Below, in pieces: positions 49,403-58,414 of a stretch of 64,000 bases of DNA. Position numbers and translations under genes: made by a program. How positions within the stretch are numbered: the stretch's first letter is position 1; the number at the start of each line of letters is the position of its first letter. Origin of the DNA: an uncultured Acidimicrobiaceae bacterium (GTDB lineage Bacteria; Actinomycetota; Acidimicrobiia; Spongiisociales; UBA5794); the NCBI GenBank assembly GCA_947259365.1, contig CAMYMC010000019.1:62001-126000 (forward strand). Reading direction: 5' to 3'. A model generated the notes under the pieces. It was not told where the DNA came from. It saw nothing but the letters and a program-made list of their open reading frames with translations, and ran no database searches.

Positions 49403-51163
49403 CTAGCCGTCGAGAAGCGACACGGGGACGTCCGCGTGCACGGCGCGCAGGTACTCGCCGAGTCCTTTCGCCTGGGGGTCGACGCGTAGCGATGACGAGA
49501 CGCCGTCGTCGAGGAGCCGGCCGATGACGAAGTTGAGCGCGCGGAGCCGGGGGAGTTCGTGGCGCTCCATCTCGAGGTCGTCGAGCTCCGGCATCAGCGA
49601 CCGCAGCCGGTCCACCGTCAGGAACGAAGCGAGCCACGGATAGGCGTCGTCCGTCCGGGTGAAGACGGCGAGGTTGGCGGTGCCTCCCTTGTCCCCGGAG
49701 CGGGCTCCGATCACCAGCCCGAGCGGAACCCGCCTCGTCTCCCCGCCGGCGGGGGCGGCCGGGACCGCGGGACGGGCGACGTCGGCGGCTCCGCCGGGGG
49801 GCGGATGCGTCGGTTCGACCTCGATGCGCCGGTCGCCGATGTGGACGACCTCCGTGATGTGCCCCCGGGGCACCGTGGTCGGCCAGTACACGGCGTACGG
49901 CTTCGCAGCCCGGGGCGGCCATGTGGCGAAGAGCCCCGGGATCGAGCCGAGGACGATGTGGACGAGCCCGTCCGCCCAGGCCCGGCCCACCTTCTCCTCG
50001 TCGGCGTCGCGTACCGCGATCTCCAAGTACGACACCGCCTCCGCGTTCGTCGCCGGGTCGTCCCTGCCGGCCCCGATGAGCGTCGTTCGCACCTCGTCGA
50101 GATCCTCGGGCTTGACCGGGGACACCCGCCACATCTGGCGCGCCACCAGGTCGGCCTTCGCCTCGGCGTCGAGGCCGGTGAGCCCGATCATCACCGAGTT
50201 GCGGAACCCGCCCGCGAAACCGGCGGCCACCTTGAGCTCGGCCGGTGGCGGCTCACCCTTCACGCCCGAGATCCGCACCCGGTCGGGTTCCACGTGGTCC
50301 AGCTCGATGGAGTCGAACCGCGACGTCACGTCCGGGTTGTGATAGCGGGGGCTCCCGATCTCGTAGAGGAGCTGGCTCGTCACCGTCCCGATCGAGACCT
50401 CGCCTCCGGTGCCGTCGTGCTTGCCGATGATCGACGAGCCGTCCTCGTAGACGTCCGCCCACGGGAACCCCGGGTACTCCATGCCGGGCACCTCGTGGAA
50501 GAACGAGTAGTTGCCCCCGGTCGCCTGGCAGCCGCACTCGATGACGTGACCAGCGACGACGGCTCCGGCGAGCGCGTCCCAGTCCTCCCGGTCCCAGCCG
50601 TGGCGCCAGATGGCGGGTCCGACGGTGAGGGCGGCATCGGTGACCCGTCCGGTGACGACGACGTCGGCGCCGGCGTCGAGGGCGGCGGCGATGCCCCAGC
50701 CCCCCAGGTAGGCGTTGGCGGTGACGATCCTGCTCGCCCGCTCGCCGAGCGGTTCCCCCGTGTCGAGGTTGACGAACTCGACGCCGGCTGCCTGGAGCTC
50801 GGGAACACGCGCGGCGATGTCGTCACCGGTGACGGCGGCGACGGAGGCCTCGAGTCCCTGGCCGGCGGCGAGCTTCTCGACGGCGGCGGCGCACCCGAGC
50901 GGGTCGAGGCCGCCGGCGTTGACGACGATCTTGACCCCACGCTCGAGACACGTTCCCAGCGTGTCCTCGAGTTGGGTGATGAAGGTGCGTCCGTAGCCGC
51001 CGTCGGGCCGGCGCGCCCGGGTCCGGGCCATGATGAGCATCGTCAGCTCGGCGAGCCAGTCGCCGGTGATGACGTCGACCGGGCCGTCGAGCATCTCGGC
51101 GAACGCGGCCGGGCGGTCCCCGTACGTGCCGGCGATGTTGCCGATGCGGATCCCCTCGGCCAT
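49403..51163 (-). CDS. atuA: AtuA-like protein (DUF1446), acyclic terpene utilization
   Basis: 586 aa. The DUF1446 core starts RIGNIAGTYGDRPAAFAEML and has GDWLAELTMLIMAR, NAGGLDPLGCA and VVVTGRVTDAALTVGPA. The C-terminal part (about residues 475-586) contains GARSGDKGGTANLAVF, the AtuA-associated C-terminal domain. In Pseudomonas AtuA is required for citronellol/geraniol use; its reaction is uncertain, and a role in the isohexenyl-hydroxyglutaryl-CoA stage has been proposed. ATG overlaps the carboxylase stop in TGATG. Confidence 0.85.
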   Translation of the reverse strand: MAEGIRIGNIAGTYGDRPAAFAEMLDGPVDVITGDWLAELTMLIMARTRARRPDGGYGRTFITQLEDTLGTCLERGVKIVVNAGGLDPLGCAAAVEKLAAGQGLEASVAAVTGDDIAARVPELQAAGVEFVNLDTGEPLGERASRIVTANAYLGGWGIAAALDAGADVVVTGRVTDAALTVGPAIWRHGWDREDWDALAGAVVAGHVIECGCQATGGNYSFFHEVPGMEYPGFPWADVYEDGSSIIGKHDGTGGEVSIGTVTSQLLYEIGSPRYHNPDVTSRFDSIELDHVEPDRVRISGVKGEPPPAELKVAAGFAGGFRNSVMIGLTGLDAEAKADLVARQMWRVSPVKPEDLDEVRTTLIGAGRDDPATNAEAVSYLEIAVRDADEEKVGRAWADGLVHIVLGSIPGLFATWPPRAAKPYAVYWPTTVPRGHITEVVHIGDRRIEVEPTHPPPGGAADVARPAVPAAPAGGETRRVPLGLVIGARSGDKGGTANLAVFTRTDDAYPWLASFLTVDRLRSLMPELDDLEMERHELPRLRALNFVIGRLLDDGVSSSLRVDPQAKGLGEYLRAVHADVPVSLLDG

Positions 51164-53121
51164 CAGTCGACCTCCTCCAGTTCGACGAGGAGATCGCCCG
51201 TGTCGACCTGGTCGCCGACTGCGACCCGCACCGACGTCACCCGGGCGCGAGCGGGGGCCGCGATGCGGTGCTCCATCTTCATGGCCTCGATGAGCACGAG
51301 CGGGTCCCCGGGCTCGACGACGTCGCCGGCAGAGACGAGCAACCCCACGACGGTCCCCGGGACGGGGGCGGCGGGTCCGCCGGCCGCCAGCGTCGGATCG
51401 TGGGCGGGGAACGGCGACAGCTCTCGCCATGCGCTCTGACCCATCGTCGAGTTCGCCCACGTCATGTCGGCGGCACAGGAGATCTCGACGCGGCGGGCAA
51501 CCCCGTCGAGCTCGACCATCACCCACGGGTCCTCGTGGGCGACGACGCGAGCTGCGATCCGATCCCCGAGGCCATCGGCGGTGAGCGACGAGCCGTCGAC
51601 CTGATACGACAGCTCGTGTGTCGTTGCGCGGCGCCCGAGCCGCAGCTGCTGGGGCTGGCTGGGCACGTTGCGCCATCCAGACGGTGCGGCGCCCCAGAGC
51701 CCGTCGGCGGCGCGATGCCGGGCCTGACGCGCCCACAGGACCGCGGCGAGGTGGGACCGCAACGTCGCCGGGTCGACGTCGGCATCGAGCACCTCGGGGT
51801 GGTCGTCGAAGAACGACGTCGTCGTGTCCCCGGCGAGGAAGACAGGGTGGCGGAGGGTGGCGGCGAGCGTGTTGCGGTTCGTCGCCGGGCCGTGGATCCG
51901 CAGCTCGTCGAGCTCGGCTGCGAGCAGCTCGGCCGCCGTTGCCCTGTCGGGTGCCTTCGCGATCACCTTGCCGAGCATGGGGTCGTAATGCGGCGTGACC
52001 TCGATCCCGGAGGCGACGGCGTCCTCGTAGCGAGCCGGGCCGGTGCCCCGCCGGTACGTGTGCAGCGTCCCCACCGCCGGCGTCCAGCCCAGGGCCGGGT
52101 CTTCCGCGTAGAGCCGCACCTCGATGGCGTGGCCGTCGATGGCGACGTCGTCCTGGTCGACGGCAATACCCCGGCCGCATGCCACGTCGAGTTGGAGCTC
52201 GACGATGTCGATGCCCGTGATCTCCTCCGTGACGGGGTGCTCGACCTGGAGGCGCGTGTTCATCTCGATGAAGAACTCGCCGTCTGGGTCGGCGACGAAC
52301 TCGACGGTGCCGGCGCCGGCGTAACCGATCTCGGCGGCGAGCCGGGCCGCGGCGTCGCACATCCGCTTCCTCCGGGCGTCGTCGAGCAGGGCCGACGGGG
52401 CCTCTTCGACGACCTTCTGGTTGCGGCGCTGGATCGAGCACTCCCGCTCGAAGAGATGGATGGCGCCCCCGCTGCCGTCGCCCACCACCTGGACTTCGAC
52501 GTGGCGGGCAGGCGACACGAGGCGCTCGAGATACACGGTGTCGTCTCCGAAGCTGCGCAGTGCCTCGCCACGAGCCGTCTCCACGGCGGCTTCGAGCCCG
52601 GCCGCGTCGTCGACCCTGCGCATGCCCTTGCCGCCTCCGCCGGCGGCCGCCTTCACGAGCAACGGGAAGCTGACGTCTGCGGCGATGTCGACACCGATGC
52701 GCCCGTCGCCGACCGCGACGGTCGGCAGCACCGGGAGCCCGGCGTCGGCGGCGATCCTCTTGGCGGCGATCTTGTCGCCCATGGCTGCGATGTGGTCGGG
52801 ATGCGGCCCCACCCATGTCAGCCCGGCGGCGATGACGGCGCGAGCGAAGTCCGGGTTCTCGGCGTGAAACCCAAAGCCGGGGTGGACGGCGTCGGCTCCG
52901 GTTCGCTCGGCTGCGCCGAGGAGGGCGTCGATCGAGAGGTAGGTCTCGGTCGATGTCACCCCGTCGAGCGGTACGGCGAGGTCGACGCCGTGGAGCGCGG
53001 GAGAGTCGGCATCGGGCTCGGAGTAGACGCCGACGGTGCGGATGCCGAGCCGGCGCGCGGTGCGGGCGATGCGGGCGACGACCTCGCCCCGGTTGGCGAT
53101 GAGCAATCGCGAGATCCGCAT
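51163..53121 (-). CDS. Acyl-CoA carboxylase, biotin carboxylase/BCCP subunit (geranyl- or methylcrotonyl-CoA type)
   Basis: 652 aa. Biotin carboxylase domain (RLLIANRGEVVARI at the N-terminus, glycine-rich AAAGGGGKGM near 160, EMNTRLQVEHPVTEE near 285), a linker, and a C-terminal biotinyl domain with EAMKMEH (biotin on Lys 615). The carboxyltransferase subunit is encoded just upstream, and AtuA downstream, so geranyl-CoA carboxylase (AtuF) is favoured over 3-methylcrotonyl-CoA carboxylase. The ATG at 53121 is 2 nt after the preceding TAG. Confidence 0.87.
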   Translation of the reverse strand: MRISRLLIANRGEVVARIARTARRLGIRTVGVYSEPDADSPALHGVDLAVPLDGVTSTETYLSIDALLGAAERTGADAVHPGFGFHAENPDFARAVIAAGLTWVGPHPDHIAAMGDKIAAKRIAADAGLPVLPTVAVGDGRIGVDIAADVSFPLLVKAAAGGGGKGMRRVDDAAGLEAAVETARGEALRSFGDDTVYLERLVSPARHVEVQVVGDGSGGAIHLFERECSIQRRNQKVVEEAPSALLDDARRKRMCDAAARLAAEIGYAGAGTVEFVADPDGEFFIEMNTRLQVEHPVTEEITGIDIVELQLDVACGRGIAVDQDDVAIDGHAIEVRLYAEDPALGWTPAVGTLHTYRRGTGPARYEDAVASGIEVTPHYDPMLGKVIAKAPDRATAAELLAAELDELRIHGPATNRNTLAATLRHPVFLAGDTTTSFFDDHPEVLDADVDPATLRSHLAAVLWARQARHRAADGLWGAAPSGWRNVPSQPQQLRLGRRATTHELSYQVDGSSLTADGLGDRIAARVVAHEDPWVMVELDGVARRVEISCAADMTWANSTMGQSAWRELSPFPAHDPTLAAGGPAAPVPGTVVGLLVSAGDVVEPGDPLVLIEAMKMEHRIAAPARARVTSVRVAVGDQVDTGDLLVELEEVD

Positions 53122-53123
53122 CA

Positions 53124-54725
53124 CTACATCCTGAAGACGCCGTAGCCGGCGGCCGTCTCCAGCGGCGCGTTCGCCGCTGCCGAGAGGGACATCCCGACCA
53201 CCGTCCGGGTGTCCCGGGGGTCGATGATGCCGTCGTCCCAGAGGTGGCCGGTTGCGAACAGCGCCTGGGACTGATGCTCGATCGTCGCCTCGAAGGCGGT
53301 GGTGCGAGCGGTGAGCTCTTCCTCGTCGACCTCGACGCCCTTCGATGCCGCCGAGCTGCGGGCGACGATCTCGAGGACTCCGGCGAGCTGCTTTGCTCCC
53401 ATCACCGCGATCCGGTGGGAGGGCCAGGTGAAGACGAACCGGGGGTCGTAGGCCTTGCCCGCCATGCCGTAGTTCCCGGCGCCGTAGGAGGCTCCGATCA
53501 TGATCGTGACGTGGGGGACCTTCGAGTTGGACACGGCGTTGATGAGCTTGGCGCCGTCCTTGATGATCCCGCCCTGTTCGTAGCGGGTGCCGACCATGAA
53601 CCCGGTGATGTTCTGGAGGAACAGGATCGGGGTCGCCTTCTGGTTGCAGAGCTGGATGAACTGGGATCCCTTGTGGGATTCCTCCGAGAACAGGATCCCG
53701 TTGTTGGCGAGGATCCCGATCGGGTAGCCCCACACCGAGGCCCAGCCGCAGACGAGCTGGGTGCCGTAGCCGGGTTTGAACTCGTGAAACCGGCTGCCGT
53801 CGACGATACGGGCGATGACCTCCCGCATGTCGAACGGGATCCGCAGGTCGTCGGGAATCACCCCCAGCAGCTCGTCGGGGTCGTGGACGGGCGGATCGGG
53901 GGGCCACGTCGGGGTCTGACCGAGTTTCGTCCAGTTGAGTCCCGCGACGATCTCCCGGCCCAGCCGGATGGCGTCGACGTCGTCGACGGCGAGGTAGTCC
54001 GACACCCCCGAGACGCGGCTGTGCATCTCCGCTCCGCCGAGCTCCTCGGGGTCGGCGTCCTCATCGATCGCCATCTTCACGAGCGGGGGGCCGCCGAGGA
54101 ACACCTGGGCCTGGCCCTTGACCATGACGACGTAGTCGCTCATGCCGGGCATGTACGCGCCGCCTGCGGTCGACGAGCCGAAGACGAGGCACAACACCGG
54201 GATCCCTGCAGCCGAGAGCTGGGTGAGGTTCTTGAAGAAGGTGCCGCCGCGGACGAAGACTTCGGCCTGGCGGGGGAGATCGGCGCCGCCGGACTCGGTG
54301 AGCTGGATGAGCGGGAGCCGGTTGATGCGCGAGATGTCCTGGGCGCGCAGGCCCTTTTCCAGTCCTATGCCGTTGAGCGTCCCTCCCTTGACGGTGAGGT
54401 CGGGGCCGTAGATCACGCATTCGACGCCCTCGACGATGCCGATGCCGGTGACGACCGACGCACCGAGTGCGACGTCGGTGCCCCACCCCGCGAGCGGGCT
54501 GAGCTCGAGGAAGGGCGTGTCGGGGTCGATGAGCAACTCGATCCGCTCCCGGATGAGCAGCTTGCCCCGGTCGCGGTGGCGCTGGATGTAGCGCTCGCCT
54601 CCGATCGTCGGCAGCTTGGCGTGCTCGGCCCGGACGCGCTCGAGCGACTCGATCATGGCCGCCCGCCCCTGCCGGTGCTCGTCGGAGCGGGTGTCGAGGC
54701 GCGTGGGGAGCACCTGAAGGCCCAT
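53124..54725 (-). CDS. Acyl-CoA carboxylase, carboxyltransferase subunit (geranyl- or methylcrotonyl-CoA type)
   Basis: 533 aa, AccD/MccB/AtuC-type carboxyltransferase. RHRDRGKLLIRERIELLID is near residue 50, the first oxyanion region is FGSSTAGGAYMPGMSDY, and the second is MIGASYGAGNYGMAGKAYDPRF. Full length for the methylcrotonyl/geranyl group. First gene of the minus-strand operon CT-BC-atuA, with the 20-bp TetR operator 20 nt upstream of its ATG. The small-residue pattern that separates geranyl- from methylcrotonyl-CoA enzymes cannot be judged safely by eye. Confidence 0.87.
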   Translation of the reverse strand: MGLQVLPTRLDTRSDEHRQGRAAMIESLERVRAEHAKLPTIGGERYIQRHRDRGKLLIRERIELLIDPDTPFLELSPLAGWGTDVALGASVVTGIGIVEGVECVIYGPDLTVKGGTLNGIGLEKGLRAQDISRINRLPLIQLTESGGADLPRQAEVFVRGGTFFKNLTQLSAAGIPVLCLVFGSSTAGGAYMPGMSDYVVMVKGQAQVFLGGPPLVKMAIDEDADPEELGGAEMHSRVSGVSDYLAVDDVDAIRLGREIVAGLNWTKLGQTPTWPPDPPVHDPDELLGVIPDDLRIPFDMREVIARIVDGSRFHEFKPGYGTQLVCGWASVWGYPIGILANNGILFSEESHKGSQFIQLCNQKATPILFLQNITGFMVGTRYEQGGIIKDGAKLINAVSNSKVPHVTIMIGASYGAGNYGMAGKAYDPRFVFTWPSHRIAVMGAKQLAGVLEIVARSSAASKGVEVDEEELTARTTAFEATIEHQSQALFATGHLWDDGIIDPRDTRTVVGMSLSAAANAPLETAAGYGVFRM

Positions 54726-54744
54726 GACCGCCGATCCTACTCGC

Positions 54745-54764
54745 CCGAGCGAGCGCTCGTTCGG
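54745..54764. promoter_or_regulatory. TetR-type operator upstream of the carboxylase operon
   Basis: CCGAGCGAGC-GCTCGTTCGG, a 9-of-10 palindrome, lies 20 nt before the ATG at 54725. It is nearly the reverse complement of the site at 46513-46532, linking the two transcription units into one regulon. Confidence 0.68.
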
Positions 54765-54801
54765 TCACTCTCGGCGGCGACTCGCCGGCGGCGGGCTCTG
54801 C

Positions 54802-55191
54802 TCAGCCGAGGAGCTTCTCCTCCAGGCGCTGATCGAACGCGAAATTCCATATCTCCGACACCTTGCCTTCGTGGAACGTGTATCCGAGCACGGTCCACAG
54901 CTCGTAGTCATCGCCGCCCTTCGTCGCAGTGGCCTTGTGGAGGCTGAAGCCCTGCTCGTCGTTGGCGAACACCGCCCGGAGCTCCGCCCGGAACGTCCCC
55001 TCGGTGGCGCCGAGGAGCTCACCGAACATCGCGATGATCCCGACGGCGCCTTCGTGGTCGCCGCTGATCGTTGTGGCGCCGCCGATGTGCCACACGATGT
55101 CGTCCGTCCACAGCGTCTGCAGCGTCGCGACGTCGCCGGCGGCGAACAGGTCGTAGGCGGTCCGAACGAGGTCTTCGTTGGGATGGCTCAA
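54802..55191 (-). CDS. SnoaL-like/NTF2-fold protein
   Basis: 129 aa. The pattern NEDLVRTAYDLFAAGDVATLQTLWTDDIVWHIGG, then GHEGAVGIIAMFGEL and a beta-sheet C-half, is typical of SnoaL-like polyketide-cyclase/ketosteroid-isomerase-fold proteins. The start is taken as TTG at 55191 because AGAGGAGAG stands at good spacing before it; a GTG at 55215 is possible. The family has many small-molecule ligands, so no reaction is assigned. Confidence 0.72.
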   Translation of the reverse strand: MSHPNEDLVRTAYDLFAAGDVATLQTLWTDDIVWHIGGATTISGDHEGAVGIIAMFGELLGATEGTFRAELRAVFANDEQGFSLHKATATKGGDDYELWTVLGYTFHEGKVSEIWNFAFDQRLEEKLLG

Positions 55192-55273
55192 CGGCTCTCC
55201 TCTCGTCGTGGTCACCGGACCCTACGCCGCGCCGGAGCAATGCGCTGGAGCTCTGCCGCTCCGGTTGCCGTCC

Positions 55274-55596
55274 ATGACGGACCCCGATCCCCGGGCGGGC
55301 CCGGGGGCGAGCCCGTGCGACAATGGCGAGTCGGCTGCGCTCCGGTTCCTCGTCGAGCTCGTCACCTGGATCGCCGCGCCCTGGGCGGGGGCAGAGCGGG
55401 GCGCCAGGTCGTGGCCGCTACACCCGGGCCGGCGCGGCTGACGCTCGAGCTTGGCCTGTGGGCGGTCGCGATCACCGTCGCCTTCGTTGCCTGGCCGCCG
55501 TGGGCTGCGCTCGGTGCCGTCGTGCTCGTTGCCGCCGCGCTCGTCGCCGGGAGGCTGCGGGCGCGGTGGCTGCTCCAGGGCGCGACGATCGGCTGA
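55274..55596 (+). pseudogene. DUF2568 (YrdB-like) membrane protein remnant, frameshifted
   Basis: One frame gives the N-terminal half of a DUF2568-like protein (ALRFLVELVTWIAAPWAG). After about 55400 a different frame gives its C-terminal half (PGPARLTLELGLWAVAITVAF and a last helix). The region that should join them seems shortened. This looks like an internal deletion with a frameshift. The alternative is that neither frame is coding. Confidence 0.4.
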
Positions 55597-55656
55597 TGCC
55601 GTCCGAGAGCATGCCTCACCACGTGGGTGCGGTCTCAGTAGAGGCGCTACGCCGCC

Positions 55657-56445
55657 TCAGCGCCTCCCGGCGTCGACGAGGAAGCTCTGCGCGGTGCACG
55701 CCGCGCCGTCGTCGGCGGCGAGGAACAGCACCATCTGGGCGAACTCGTCGGGGTAGATCCGCCGCTTCAGCGCCTGATCTGCGAGCGTCTGCGCCTCCCC
55801 CTCCGGGGTCCGCCACCTCTCCAGCTGACGCTCGGTGGCCACCCATCCCGGGAGCACGGTGTTCACCCGGATGTTGTGCGGTCCGAACGTGCGCGCCATC
55901 GTCCGGGTGATGCCCTCGACGCCCGACTTGGCGATGGCGTACCCGGGGAAGAAGTCCTCTTGCATCATGTAGCTGCTCGACCCGATGTTGATGATCGACC
56001 CCGATCCGCGTTCGATCATGCCGGGAGCGACCGCCTGGATGGCGAAGAAATAGTGCCTGAGGTTCGTGTTGAGCCGGTCGTCCCAGTACTCGGGGGTGAC
56101 GTCCCGCCAGTCGTGCCGATCGTCGTTGGCGGCGTTGTTGACGAGAACCTCGATCCCCCCGAGGTCGGCCTCGGCTCCGGCGATCACCTCGCGGAGCACG
56201 GCGATGTCGACGAGGTCGACCTCGTAGAACCGAGGGACGTGGACCGCGCCCGCAACGACACACGACTCGACCGTGGCGGTGCCCTTGACGACGTTGATGT
56301 CGGCGAAGCCGACCTTGCCGCCTTGGGCGGCGAACTGGTGGACGAGGGCCCGCCCGATGCCGTCGGCGCCACCGGTGATGAACACGCCGCGATCGGCGAG
56401 CGAAGGGTACCGGGCGTAGCGCGGCGCGTCCTCGTGTTCGGTCAT
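55657..56445 (-). CDS. Short-chain dehydrogenase/reductase
   Basis: 262 aa classical SDR. Cofactor motif TGGADGIGRAL is near residue 24, NNAAND near 97, Ser in NIGSSSYMMQ, and YAIAKSG near 170. NAD(P)-dependent oxidation or reduction of an alcohol/ketone. ATG at 56445 overlaps the upstream amidohydrolase stop (ATGA); GAGAGGAG precedes it. Third gene of the operon 2-hydroxyacid dehydrogenase-amidohydrolase-SDR. Its nearness to the atu-like genes is not proof of a terpene role. Confidence 0.82.
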   Translation of the reverse strand: MTEHEDAPRYARYPSLADRGVFITGGADGIGRALVHQFAAQGGKVGFADINVVKGTATVESCVVAGAVHVPRFYEVDLVDIAVLREVIAGAEADLGGIEVLVNNAANDDRHDWRDVTPEYWDDRLNTNLRHYFFAIQAVAPGMIERGSGSIINIGSSSYMMQEDFFPGYAIAKSGVEGITRTMARTFGPHNIRVNTVLPGWVATERQLERWRTPEGEAQTLADQALKRRIYPDEFAQMVLFLAADDGAACTAQSFLVDAGRR

Positions 56446-57305
56446 GGGAATCGCTCCTCTCCTGTCTCGACCCCGGGCAGAACCGGGGCGAAGCCGTAGA
56501 GCTCGGTGGGATTGTCGACGAGGATCCGCTTCCTCGTGGCCGGGTCGGGAACCCACCGCGCGAACAGTGCGGCGAGTGCGGCAGGAGACGGTGCCGTCCT
56601 GCCGGGATGTGGCCAGTTCGTCGCCCACAGCATCCGTTCCGGTGCACGGCGAACGAGCTCCGCGACGAGGGGTGCGACGTCGTCGTAGCCGGGCGGCCCC
56701 GCGACCGACGATTCGTAGGGTGCCGAGAGCTTCACCCAGCACGCCCCGGCGTCGAGGAGCCCGACGAGAGCGGCGAACGCGGGATGGTCGATGGCGACGG
56801 GTGGCATGTATCTCCCGACGTGGTCGACGACGAGGGGGGTGGGGAGCGAACCCAGCTCGCGAAGGCGCTGCGCCAGCTCGCGGCCATTGAGCTGGAGCTG
56901 GATGTGCCAGCCGTGGTCCGCAATGCGCCCGGCGACCGCGGGGAGCTCCTCCCACCCGAGCGCGCCGCCCGGCAACATGTGGAAACGGGCACCGCGTGCC
57001 CCGAGCGCAGTGAGGTGGTCCAGCTCGTGTCGCGTCACCGCAGCTCCGACCACCATGATCCCCCTCGCAGCGTCGCCGAACGCCTCCATGGCCTCGAGCT
57101 GGAACCGGTTGTCGGTGCCGTAGGTGGTGGGCTGGACGACCACGACCCGGTCGAGCCCCAGCTCACGCTGGACGGAGCGGTACTGCGACACGGACGCATC
57201 CGGGGGACGGAGGATGGAGCCCGGTGCCGCCGCGTGGCGCGCGTCGTAGAAGTGGATGTGCGTGTCGCACGCCCCCGCCGGAAACGGCGTCACCGTCTCG
57301 TTCAA
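56442..57305 (-). CDS. Amidohydrolase-family lactonase-like protein (LigI-like)
   Basis: 287 aa TIM-barrel of the amidohydrolase group. N-terminal metal motif DTHIHFYD is near residue 14, VVVQPTTYGTDN near 54, GARFHMLPGG near 106, HVG near 163, and ATNWPHPG near 228. This resembles 2-pyrone-4,6-dicarboxylate lactonase and related sugar-acid lactonases. The apparent start is TTG at 57305, right after the upstream TGA; GTG at 57293 is an alternative. With its dehydrogenase neighbours it may open a lactone intermediate. Confidence 0.78.
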   Translation of the reverse strand: MNETVTPFPAGACDTHIHFYDARHAAAPGSILRPPDASVSQYRSVQRELGLDRVVVVQPTTYGTDNRFQLEAMEAFGDAARGIMVVGAAVTRHELDHLTALGARGARFHMLPGGALGWEELPAVAGRIADHGWHIQLQLNGRELAQRLRELGSLPTPLVVDHVGRYMPPVAIDHPAFAALVGLLDAGACWVKLSAPYESSVAGPPGYDDVAPLVAELVRRAPERMLWATNWPHPGRTAPSPAALAALFARWVPDPATRKRILVDNPTELYGFAPVLPGVETGEERFP

Positions 57306-58313
57306 TCACCGCCGCCCTTCACCAGTCGCCCAGTACTCCCGGAGGCGAGTTGCCGCATCTGCGTTGACGGCCCGCGGCGGTATCTCGCCGGAGAGGATGG
57401 CCCGTATCTGCTCGACGCTGCTGCGGGCCTGAGCGTCGGCGTTCTCGGGCGTGAGCCCTCCGAGGTGTGGCGTGGCCACGACGCCGGGCCTGGCGGCGAG
57501 GTGTGGCGAGGGGCGCTGATCCGGAGCCATGCCCACGTCCATCGCCAGCCCGCCGAGATGCCCCGAATCGAGGGCGGCGGCGACGGCGTCCTCGTCGAGG
57601 AGATCGCCTCGTGACACATTGACGAGGAGCGCCCCCGGCCGCATCTGCGCCAGCTCGGCGGGGCCGATGAGCCGCTCCGTCTCCGCGGTCGCCGCGGCGA
57701 GGGGGAGGACGAAATCCGATCCGGCGAGGAGCGCCTCGAGGGACACCTGCTCGATGCCGGTGGCGGTCACGTCGACGTAAGGGTCGTGGGCGAGGACCCG
57801 CATCCCGATCGAGGCGAGCAGGCCGGCGAGGTACGACCCGATAGCGCCAACGCCGATGATCCCGACGGTTGCTCCCCGCAGCTGGCGACCGGGCCGTTGC
57901 CGGGGCTCGCTACCCGACCGGTAGTCGGTCGTCGAGGTGGTGACGTTGCGGGCGAGGTCGAGCATCAGCGCGAGGGCGAGCTCGGCCGTCGACGGGACGA
58001 AGCTCTTCTCCGCCGTGGCGACGAGGACCCCGGCGCGGCTCGCCGCGTCGACGTCCACGTCGCGAATGTCGACGGCACATCTCAAGAACGCGAGCAGCCG
58101 CGGTGTGGATTCGAACAGGGCGCGCGGCCCGGGCGTTGCCCGGTGCGACACGATGACGTCGCAATCGCCGGCGGCCTCGATGAGCTCGCCGGGGGTGAGG
58201 TCCCGCCCCACGGTGTTGCGAACCACTTCTGCAAGCGGCTCGAGCTCGGCGAGAGCCCGACCGTAGTAGACCTCGAGGTCCTCGGGGTTGTGGGTCAACA
58301 GAACGCGGAGCAC
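57306..58313 (-). CDS. D-2-hydroxyacid dehydrogenase (phosphoglycerate-dehydrogenase family)
   Basis: 335 aa. NAD-binding motif GIIGVGAIGSYLAGLL is near residue 150, VNVSRGDLLDEDAV with the family Arg near 230, and TPHLGGLTPEN with the catalytic His near 280. GTG start. It would reduce a 2-oxoacid or oxidise a D-2-hydroxyacid. It heads the three-gene operon with the amidohydrolase and SDR. Confidence 0.82.
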   Translation of the reverse strand: MLRVLLTHNPEDLEVYYGRALAELEPLAEVVRNTVGRDLTPGELIEAAGDCDVIVSHRATPGPRALFESTPRLLAFLRCAVDIRDVDVDAASRAGVLVATAEKSFVPSTAELALALMLDLARNVTTSTTDYRSGSEPRQRPGRQLRGATVGIIGVGAIGSYLAGLLASIGMRVLAHDPYVDVTATGIEQVSLEALLAGSDFVLPLAAATAETERLIGPAELAQMRPGALLVNVSRGDLLDEDAVAAALDSGHLGGLAMDVGMAPDQRPSPHLAARPGVVATPHLGGLTPENADAQARSSVEQIRAILSGEIPPRAVNADAATRLREYWATGEGRR

Positions 58314-58414
58314 TCGGCAAACCTAGACGGGACGGGGCACCGCCAGGCGTGGCCGGATGTCAACCCCGGCCGGGCGCGCTCGCAGGCGTTCTCGAGGAGC
58401 ATCACCGAACCGGC

